DNA from: Saccopteryx bilineata | Taxonomy: Eukaryota; Chordata; Mammalia; Chiroptera; Emballonuridae | NCBI RefSeq assembly: GCF_036850765.1 | Contig: NC_089492.1 | Span: 293,158,590-293,222,589, forward strand | Length of the DNA stretch: 64,000 nucleotides | Direction of reading: 5' to 3' | Shown: piece by piece, positions 56,642-64,000 of the stretch | Layout: every line of letters starts with the position of its first letter | Numbering within the stretch: position 1 is the first letter of the stretch | The notes under the pieces: model-generated | What the model saw: the letters and a program-made list of their open reading frames with translations, nothing else | What the model was told of the DNA's origin: nothing | Databases searched by the model: none | Program-made: the position numbers and the translations under genes

Positions 56642-57299
56642 GAATGGATAGGAGACTCAGGTATTAGGAAAATTACAGCTTTTCCTGTCATGGTCTGATT
56701 TTCTTTAATGTTTTGACTGCGGTCTTCTGAACTATCATTTTGTTTCTTTCTTGTTCTTTGTGCCTGGAAGTTGAGGCGGGGGACCTGTGTTGGATCTGAC
56801 TATAGGAAATATCCCAGCAGCTGCCGAGAGCAAATTTTCTCGGGGAGATTTTGTTTAGTCACATCCTTCAGTCTCTCTGTCAGATAATACCCTGACTAAT
56901 ATCAGGCAGGCATCTTTCTAATCTGGATGTGCTCTGAAATCCCGGGTTTCTCTCTGGTTTGTCTGGTTCATCTAATTCTTGTTTCTGTTTAGTCTTTGTT
57001 TAATGTTGTCAAAATGTGTCTGTTTTTAAGGCCTGAATTAAGTTTGTTTTTGCATGCAAAGGTTGGAAATGCTGGCTCTAATATTTAGAAAAAATAAAAT
57101 GTTTTTAGAACTTGTAAGGAGCGCTCACTTAAATTTAAATAGAATAGAATGTAGATCCTTAAGACTTACTGATTTGGTTAGTGCATTGTGAGGTGTGTTC
57201 AGAGTTAGGAGCCAAATAGCAACTTAAGTATTAGGAAACTCCTGCAAATCTTCTTTGTCATGCTCTTTTTACTTTAAATTTTTTAAATACTGATGTACA

Positions 57300-57485
57300 G
57301 GGTCATTCAGCAGCAGAGAGACTCTGGAACCCTGTAAGGAAAGCCTTCCCTGAAGTGCGATGGAGGGACCCACTCACAGGAATCTGCCAAGGGCCAGACC
57401 CTGTTCTCTTATGGGATGGAGGATATGTGTGTGTTTTTCCTAGGTCTCTGAAGCTCCTCGGTGGATCCCTGAATGACTGGTGAGA
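57300..57485 (+). pseudogene. ERV integrase C-terminal scrap
   Basis: Reads AAERLWNPVRKAFPEVRWRD, then PLTGICQGPDPVLLWDGGYV, then a frameshift into an EAPRWIPE-like end. This is the C-terminal domain of a betaretroviral integrase. It lies between the two halves of the internal duplication. Confidence 0.65.
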
Positions 57486-58108
57486 CACCATGATTCCAGA
57501 TGAGAGACTCACTTCACAAGAGCAATTGCATAAGACTTATTTTACTATACTCTCTTCCCTTTCTCAATTATTATTATCTAATTTTTTTTAATGCTTGAGA
57601 TCATTTTATTTCTTTCCTGCTCCATTGCCTGAAAAGAGGGCGAAAGGAGGGCCTGATTTGGGTGTTGCTGAACAGAAATCTCATACAGCCATCTTGAGAC
57701 TTTTTGAGAGAGATCTCTGTTTAGTATACATCCTTATTATGTTCCTATTAAGGTAGCCCTACTTAAGATCAAGCAGGCCATAGTTTAATCTCTAAAACCC
57801 CGGGTTTCACTCTTGATTTGTGTGATTGTATGTGAAGTCTTTGTTTAATGTCTAAGTGTCTTTGTTTATAAGGCCTGAATTAAGTCCTTACATGAAAAGT
57901 AATAATGATAATAGTTTTGGAAGTGTCGGCTCTAGTATTGAAAACAATGGGGATAATTTCATTTCCCTATATAAATATAATTTTTGTTTGGAATAAGTAA
58001 AGCGTGCTCATTTTGGATCCAAAAGACTTGCTGGTTTGGCCAGGCTGCCCCAGGCTGCAAGAGAAAGGCTTGAAACAGCATAGATTTACATAATAAAAGT
58101 GTAAAGAT

Positions 58109-58503
58109 TTTTTTTTTTTTTTTGCATTTTTCTGAAGCTGGAAACAGGGAGAGACAGTCAGACAGACTCCCGCATGCGCCCGACCAGGATCCACCCGGCA
58201 CACCCACCATGGGGCGACGCTCTGCCCACCAGGGGGCGATGCTCTGCCCATCCTGGGCATCACCATGTTGCGACCAGAGCCACTCTAGTGCCTGAGGCAG
58301 AGGCCACAGAGCCATCCCCAGCGCCCGGGCCATCTTTGCTCCAATGGAGCCTTGGCTGCGGGAGGGGAAGAGAGAGAGAGGAAGGCGCGGCGGAGGGGTG
58401 GAGAAGCAAATGGGCGCTTCTCCTGTGTGCCCTGGTGGGAATCGAACCCGGGTCCTCCGCATGCTAGGCTGACGCTCTACCGCTAAGCCAACTGGCCAGG
58501 GCC
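58109..58503 (-). repeat. SINE family A
   Basis: Antisense copy with CCACCAGGGGGCG near 58228. AAGATTTTTTTT flanks both ends. Confidence 0.95.
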
Positions 58504-58514
58504 AAGATTTTTTT

Positions 58515-58882
58515 TTTTAAACCTTTTTTTTTTCTTTAATTATTTATTTTTTTATTTTTTTAACAGAGAGAGTCAGAGAGAGGGATAGACAGGGACAGAC
58601 AGACAGGAATGGAGAGATGAGAAGCATCAATCATTAGTTTTTTGTTGTGCGTTGCGACACCTTAGTTGTTCATTGATTGCTTTCTCATAATGTGCCTTGA
58701 CCGCGGGCCTTCAGCAGACCGAATAACCCCTTGCTAGAGCCAGCGATCTTGGGTCCAAGCTGGTGAGCTTTTGCTCAAACCAGATGAGCCTGTGCTCAAG
58801 CTGGCGACCTTGGGGTCTCGAACCTGGGTCCTTCCTCATCCCAGTCCGACGCTCCATCCGCTGCGCCACCGCCTGGTCAGGC
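58515..58882 (-). repeat. SINE family B
   Basis: Antisense copy inserted at the same AAGATTTTTTT target as the neighbouring family A copy. Confidence 0.95.
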
Positions 58883-59379
58883 AAGATTTTTTTTTTACTA
58901 TCGGAGAATAATGAAGATCACTCTGGGATTTTTCAGTTTTGATATGTACTCTCTAAAGTGCCTGTTAATTAATGTTAAGGGGGTGTTTTGATAAGTATGG
59001 GAATGTTGCTTGAAGGTGCATTTACTCTATTTTTGTTAAAAGTTAACAAAGTCAAGAATTTCTTGAAATTTTTGAAGTCAAAATATTGTAAAGTGTGCTT
59101 AACATTTGCTTGAAGATTCAATTGTAAATAATATAAAAAGAAAGGGGGGGGGGAGAGTCATGTCCTGGAGCTCCTGCAGGTCTACCCTATCATGCTTTTT
59201 ACTTCAAACAGTATCTTTTGAATGCTGATGTACAAGAGATGCCAAATTTTTTTGTCCTGCAAACTACTACCCCTTTTTTCTTTTTTATTTGATTCCAGCT
59301 AATAACACTGTTCTGTTCTTTTCTGAATAGCTCCAGATATATAGGCAGACAGGGACTCTCAAGCCCCTCAGCGAGATCT

Positions 59380-60560
59380 TCTGAGCATGGTTTTTAAGGT
59401 ACCAAGAGGCAGAAAAAGCCCAAAGGAGATCAGGTAAAATACTAGCTCTTGGCATACGTCCTCAGAGGCTCCCAACACTCCAACTGTAACTTCATCAGGG
59501 CCCTGCTTCAATAGTGGAAAGGATGGTCATTTAAGCCAAAGCCTGCCAGGCTTACATGCCTTTGCTGTGAGGAAGAAGGGACACACTGGAAGGTAGGCTT
59601 CCCCCTCGCTCCTCTAAGGGAGGGTTCAGTCTCTTCCAGCCCTGCTCCAGCCACCTATGATCTAACCTTGCCCAGAATACTGGGATTTGCCACTGAAGGC
59701 TAAAAGGTGCCAGGGCCGTCGGCCCCATCTACGACACTGTGGACGAGCCTAGGGTATTTCTTCCAAGTAGCAGGTAAACTGGTCTCATTTACACAAGGGC
59801 CACTTAACTATGTCTTGCCTGAATATTCAGGTTTTTTTATTCTTCCCTCGAAGATCTCTGTTGTGGGTACTGATAGTCCTGTTTTCTGTTGCTTTGTTTA
59901 ATATATAGTCTTTCCTTTATTTCTCCTGCCTCAATGCCTCACTCATTTTAGGCTAGGACCTACTCCTAATTCAGAGCTCCTTTTTTCCTTTTTTGCCAAC
60001 TTACAAATTTACCTCTACCACCAAACTTAATGGCCAAGGTTCTCCTCACCACCTCATGGCTGTAAAGCTCCAGTATAGGACCCCTGGGTTCATCTTTCCA
60101 GTTTAAAGAAAACGGAAGCTCCGTCTTCATGTGTGCTGCAGATGGCTTTTCCAGTCTACCTGGGTCATTGCCAGCTGGGAGCAGCGGTCATTGGGACTTT
60201 AATGCTAGCTGCAGAGTGTGGAAGTGTGACGGCAATTCCAGTGCCATGTGGACTTTTCCTGGACTCCTGCTCCTGTGACAGTTTTTGATGGACTGAACTG
60301 GTGTTGGGTTGCATTTGCAGAGATTTGGAATGGTGTTGGTGCCAACTTGGACTTGGTAAACATGTTAAGGACATTACTCTTTTATAGATTCTTGTTGTAT
60401 TAGCTTAAAGAGTTTGCTTAAAGGCTTTAATCACTGTGATGTATTAGTATACTTGTTTTTTTGGGTATCTGTTAGCATTGGCTATACTAATTTTAATTGT
60501 TCTGTATTTTTTCCTTCTTCCTCCAAATTAGAAAATCAGATGAGTGCAAATCTCAGCACA
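59380..60560 (+). pseudogene. Gammaretrovirus-like nucleocapsid-protease remnant plus unassigned segment
   Basis: 59560-59600 decodes to a degraded zinc-knuckle (LTCLCCEEEGTHWK). 59740-59880 decodes to a protease-like FLPSSR..KLVSF and VLPEYSGFFILPSKISVVGT, with the DTG active site lost (TQGP). The rest has no recognised domain. The whole stretch is colinear with the minus-strand copy at 36430-34740. It occupies the position where env would be. Confidence 0.65.
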
Positions 60561-60566
60561 CAAATT

Positions 60567-60584
60567 AAAAAGAAAAGGGGGATA
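60567..60584 (+). promoter_or_regulatory. Polypurine tract
   Basis: AAAAAGAAAAGGGGGA stands just before the 3' LTR and would have primed plus-strand synthesis. Confidence 0.8.
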
Positions 60585-61010
60585 TGTTGTGGACCGTTAA
60601 TGGCAAAAAGCCATTATAGATTCGAGGCTTAGCAAAAGGCTAAGTTCTCCCCCCCTCCATCTCCATATTTGGCTTTGATGCTGAGTATTTGCACCCACTC
60701 CACTTGCTTCCTTGGGTTGCTGGAAGCAATATACATGCCCTTCCTCTGACTCCTTTATTTCAGATGTTTGTAAATTTCACTAATGTATCCTGTTTTTGCC
60801 TTGGGAGAGTTCCTGTCTTAGCCTTTGATGTGCAACTTTGTATCAGGGTCCTTGATTTGCATAGGTCTACATAATAAAGGGAACTGGGGCTATGAGGCAC
60901 TCAGATACTGCCAGGCAGTTTGAAGAGTCCTCCTGGTCCCATCGGTTTTGTTCTGACAAAGTGTTTCCTCAATTCCACACTGTTATTAGGAGCTGCGCTG
61001 GTCCGCGGCA
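60585..61010 (+). repeat. 3' LTR of the mosaic provirus
   Basis: Same limits as the 5' LTR (TGTTGTGG to CCGCGGCA). Confidence 0.95.
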
Positions 61011-61079
61011 CTTCTACCTCTCTCTTCCCCCTAATAACCACTCACTTTTATCTATGTCCATGAGTTGAATGACAGTCTT

Positions 61080-61105
61080 GTGTGTGTGTGTGTGTGTGTG
61101 TGTGT
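61080..61105. repeat. (TG)n microsatellite
   Basis: Thirteen TG units next to a SINE tail. Confidence 0.95.
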
Positions 61106-61109
61106 ATGG

Positions 61110-61411
61110 GTGTGACAGATACAGAGACAGAGAGAGGGACAGACAGACAAGAAGGGAAAGAGACGAGAAGTATCAATTCTTCATGTGGCTCCTTGGTTGT
61201 TCATTGATTACTTTCTCATATGTGCCTTGATGGGGGGGCAACAACAGAGTGAGTGACCCCTTGCTCAAGCCAGTGACCTTTGGGCTCAAGCCAGGGACCA
61301 TGGGGTCATGTCTATGATCCCACGCTCAAGCCCACACTCTCGGGATTTCAAACCTGGGTCCTCTGCGTCCCAGTCCAACGCTCTAACCACTGCACCACCA
61401 CCTGGTCAGGT
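61110..61411 (-). repeat. SINE family B, long older variant
   Basis: Antisense copy with TCAAGCCAGGGACCATGGGG-type extra body repeats, as at 38343. Confidence 0.85.
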
Positions 61412-61445
61412 GAATGCCATCTTTCTGCCTCACCTTTTCCTTCAG

Positions 61446-61478
61446 AACCGTGGCAAGGACTCCTCGGTGGCGGCTGAG
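61446..61478 (+). other. Candidate 33-nt micro-exon
   Basis: A strong pyrimidine tract and CAG (61421-61445) precede AACCGTGGCAAGGACTCCTC and 13 more bases, then GTATGT. It is open in a phase coding NRGKDSSVAAE and contains two CpGs in an otherwise CpG-poor region. It may be chance. Confidence 0.25.
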
Positions 61479-61990
61479 GTATGTGGAACTGCCTCACCAA
61501 ATATGCCTGGCAGAAGCACTGAGCATGACCTCTGGCACTCATCTGGACAAGGCAAAGCTATCCGGGGTGTTCACATCTACACTGCAATCCTGAAGCATGA
61601 GTGCTATGAGGTCAGAGACATGGCCATGGGGTCAGAAAGTCGACTGGAAAACTCCTTGCCTGCCTGCTTGCTTGGGGAAAAGAAAATCTGGCACCTTATA
61701 ACACTGCATCACTCCATGAACTACTGTGGCCATCTAACTATCCTTGTTTTCTCACGACTCAAACCTCCCTCTTTCATGCTGGTTCTATAGTTAACTTAAT
61801 TATAGATGATATTAATCTTTTACTTACCAGGACCTGCCACCTACAGGTTCTTTTGGAAAACACTGGACATTTGCCAACGTGGGAGCTTCCTCACATGACC
61901 TAAAAGGGGCATGGTTTCACTTACGAAATACTTCTCATGTCTACAACACCTTGCATGCAGACCCTTCACTCATTTATTATGCTAAATATT
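61479..61990. other. Unassigned spacer
   Basis: No repeat family was recognised. The 160-codon plus-strand frame across 61308-61790 begins inside a SINE and has no known domain. Confidence 0.35.
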
Positions 61991-62313
61991 CTTTTTTTCC
62001 TTTTTTTTTTGTAGCAGAGACAAAGAGAGTCAGAGAGAGGGACATATAGGGACAGACAGACAGGAAGGGAGAGATCAATTCTTCATTGCGGCTACTTAGT
62101 TGTTCATTGCTTGATTTCTCATATGTACCTTGACCGTGGGGCTACGGCAGACCGAGTGACCCCTTGCTCAAGCCAGCGACCTTGGGCTCAAGCTGGTGAG
62201 CCTTGCTCAAACCAGATGAGCCCGCACTCAAGCTGGCGACCTCGGGGTCTCGAACCTGGGTCCTCCACATCCCAGTCCGATACTCTATCCATTGTGCCAC
62301 CACCTGGTCAGGC
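61991..62313 (-). repeat. SINE family B
   Basis: Antisense copy, flanked by TAAATATTCT and TAAAGATTCT. Confidence 0.95.
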
Positions 62314-62740
62314 TAAAGATTCTATTCTTATTTTATTAACAAACCCACTTAAAATGAATAAAGTAATTTTGCATATCATAATATCTACTTCTAACAGGTG
62401 TCTAGAAATGGATTAGAATAGACATGAAAGCATTGGCTACATTTTTAATGATGCTATTGCCTTATGTTCATTTCACCTATTGAAGAATAAATGACATTTC
62501 AGGAAGAAGCCATACATGGAACACAGCCCAACCCTACCTAAGAATTTTGTGTTCTACAGTTACCAGAATGAAACATTGCATGGCCACCTAGTAAATAGAC
62601 AAATTGTTCAAAGGGAAGGGATGGTCATAGGTGCAAACCCATATGAATACATTACAGAATAAAGTGTTCTCCTTAGATCACAGTAAAAAAATAGGCATGA
62701 AATAACTGCTTTTAGAATGACCATAAGAAAAAATATATTA
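62314..62740 (-). repeat. Diverged duplication unit, inverted copy
   Basis: The reverse complement of 62560-62700 parallels 1085-1215 (TTTATTCT, CATATGAATWTGC, ACTGTTTCATT, CTGTAGAAYACAA). It is non-coding. Confidence 0.55.
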
Positions 62741-63093
62741 AGCCCCTACCTACACGGGCTCAGTGGTAGAGTGTTGTTCTGGCATTTGGATGTCCCGGGT
62801 TTGATACCTGGTCAGTGCACACAGGAGAAGCGACGATCTGCTCCTCCACCCCTCCAACCCTACTCTCTCTCTCTCTTCCTCTCCCACAGCCATTGCTCAA
62901 ATGATTCCAGTGCATCGACCCCAGGCGCTGGGGATGGCTCTGTGGAGCCCCTGCCTCAGGCATTAAACATAGCTCAGCTGCAAGCATGGCCCCAGACAGG
63001 CAGAGCATCTCCCCAAGACGGCAGTTTCCTGGTAAATCCCTGTTGGAGTGTATGCAAGAATCTATCTCCCTTGGAAAAGAAGAAAACATAAAA
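62741..63093 (+). repeat. SINE family A, strongly diverged
   Basis: GGCTCAGTGGTAGAGTGTTG head, GGAGAAGCGACGATCTGCTC, and a body ending in A-rich sequence. Confidence 0.8.
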
Positions 63094-63387
63094 AATTAAA
63101 TTAAATTTAAAAAGAAATCTGGGCACTATAGAAATCCTGGATATTCGTGATGGTCAGGGAGGCTACCAGCATTGAGTCAGTCCTGTGTAGACAGTCCAGC
63201 ATACCTACAAGAAAGATATTTTGGGAATGTGATGCCCACCTGGCAGAGGGAAGGAATTTGGGACTAGAGTGTTACAACAGATGAACAGAGTGCCAGAACA
63301 GCCCTCTCTGGACACTGTGGCACCGACACTGGAAAGAAATGAAGTTCAGGGAGTGACTGTAGAAAAGCCTAATCAAAGAATATTCTG
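63094..63387. other. Unassigned spacer
   Basis: No gene or repeat was recognised before the CpG-rich end. Confidence 0.35.
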
Positions 63388-63431
63388 TATTCAGCTTGAC
63401 CAGGAGGTGGCGCAATGGATAGAGCATGGAC
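63388..63431 (+). repeat. SINE family B head fragment
   Basis: GCTTGACCAGGAGGTGGCGC to ATAGAGCATGGA is the first 40 bp of a family B element, then it breaks off into GC-rich DNA. Confidence 0.75.
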
Positions 63432-63439
63432 GTGTGCAC

Positions 63440-64000
63440 GGAAATTTTCCTCTCACTTTGAGGGAACGGAGGCGCGCACAGGTGGGAGCAGAGAGGGGAC
63501 CAGGGCTGAGCGGTGGAAACCCGGAAAGACTTCCCAGAGCAGGTGAGAGCAGTTCACAGGGAGCAGGGTAGGAAAGTGAACGAAGTGTGTGCACGGAATT
63601 ACCCACTGTCGATGGGAACTTCGCAGGAAAGAACCAGCGACCCTAACCGGGAAAAGAGCCGGAACCACTACCGGGGCAGGCTCTGCCCTGCCGGACTCCA
63701 AGTCCCAATGGCCCCCGAGGCACCTTTCCCCTCGCAGACTTGCGGGGCTCCTAGGGAGGAGAGTGGTGCTTCTCCGCTCGCCTCTCCGACTCCCCTCCGG
63801 CCCGCGGTATATTCTATTCCGGGTCTATTAGGGCGCCTCTGAACTCAGCCCGTCCGGACTCACCGCCCCCAGGAGGCACCACGGACCCGCCGCGCCGTCC
63901 AAGAACGACAAATCTCCGGGGGGTGGGGGGACGAGGACCCGGAGCTTCCCGCAGCTTCACGGACTGCTTCCGTCGACGTGCTCCCTCCCACCACCCCGTC
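63440..64000 (-). promoter_or_regulatory. CpG island with a minus-strand first-exon splice donor
   Basis: The stretch is dense in CpG, rising toward the window edge. On the minus strand, GGGGGCG|GTGAGTCCGG gives an ideal splice donor (exon ends at 63864). The exon would be about 130 bp of GC-rich leader (63864-64000), transcribed leftward. Downstream coding exons of such a gene were not recognised in this window, so any exons here must be few or short. A transcript in the other direction is also possible. Confidence 0.45.

Larger units (their letters stand above)
56690..59245 (+). repeat. Internal duplication of a roughly 1-kb non-coding segment
   Basis: Blocks at 56880-57200 recur at 57740-58050 (AAGGCCTGAATTAAGT, GGCTCTAGTATT-type). 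57239-57300 recurs at 59175-59240 (ACTGATGTACAGGG and GCTGATGTACAAGAG). SINEs at 58109-58503 and 58515-58882 sit in the second copy. The function is unknown. Confidence 0.6.
55407..61010 (+). mobile_element. Young mosaic ERV provirus (betaretrovirus-like ends, gammaretrovirus-like insert)
   Basis: The LTRs are 428 and 426 bp and differ at about a dozen sites by eye. CTTCTA is duplicated exactly at 55401-55406 and 61011-61016. Order is LTR, tRNA-Lys-type primer site, gag start, an integrase scrap, a roughly 1-kb non-coding segment present twice, a nucleocapsid-protease remnant, polypurine tract and LTR. Most of gag, reverse transcriptase and env are missing. Two SINEs at 58.1-58.9 kb are later. 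It is replication-incompetent. Confidence 0.9.

Noticed and set aside
61308..61790. Plus-strand frame of 160 codons
   Set aside because: It starts inside a family B SINE, and the rest has no recognisable domain or support.
4000..62300. CRISPR-like direct repeats
   Set aside because: The recurring sequences are dispersed SINEs in both orientations with target duplications, in a mammalian genome.

Overview
This window is mammalian DNA and is almost entirely non-coding and repeat-derived. No intact cellular protein-coding gene is visible. Three tRNA-derived SINE families, a full-length L1, a Helitron, a hAT fragment and several endogenous retroviruses (ERVs) point to a bat. The SINE sequences resemble those I associate with horseshoe and leaf-nosed bats (Rhinolophidae/Hipposideridae). 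That assignment is from memory and is moderate in confidence. About 50 SINE insertions are listed, most with target-site duplications (TSDs) that can be read directly. Family A has a tRNA-like head reading GGTTCGATTCCCGGCCAGGG and a body with CTCF-like motifs. Family B is about 330 bp with a head starting GCCTGACCAGGCGGTGGCGC. Family C is about 190 bp with a head starting GCCTGACCTGTGGTGGCGCA.

Left part (1-31.9 kb). The substrate under the insertions is an array of diverged duplicate copies of one non-coding unit. Forward copies lie at about 1.1-3.3, 7.0-11.3, 11.9-27.6 (split), 28.0-28.6, 29.3-30.9 and 31.7 kb. Inverted copies recur at 52.2-53.0, 54.4-55.4 and 62.3-62.7 kb. A decayed DNA transposon (3632-6771) has long inverted terminal repeats. 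It carries the wreck of a zinc-finger ORF whose family I know only as uncharacterized invertebrate proteins. A Helitron (12690-14131) keeps a textbook 3' hairpin and CTAG end but has lost most of Rep/helicase. A full-length antisense L1 (15699-23603) is framed by a 15-bp TSD. Its 5' UTR holds an 88-bp segment that is the exact reverse complement of array sequence 1.7 kb away.

Middle part (31-49.6 kb). This is a graveyard of class I (gammaretrovirus-like) ERVs. It includes an antisense element with one LTR, three antisense solo LTRs of one family with perfect 5-bp TSDs, and a sense provirus (41429-48905). That provirus has a perfect tRNA-Gln primer-binding site and similar LTRs but dead genes. 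It is inserted in an older LTR-like sequence.

Right part (49.6-64 kb). A GC-box-rich CpG island at 49.9-50.2 kb has no recognisable gene. A young provirus (55407-61010, 6-bp TSD CTTCTA, tRNA-Lys-type primer site) combines a betaretrovirus-like gag start and integrase end with a gammaretrovirus-like nucleocapsid-protease module sitting where env should be. The last 550 bp are a second CpG island with a minus-strand splice donor, probably the first exon of a gene that lies mostly outside or is spread thinly across the window.

The viral-derived genes here are all broken by stops, frameshifts and deletions. They are described only as found.
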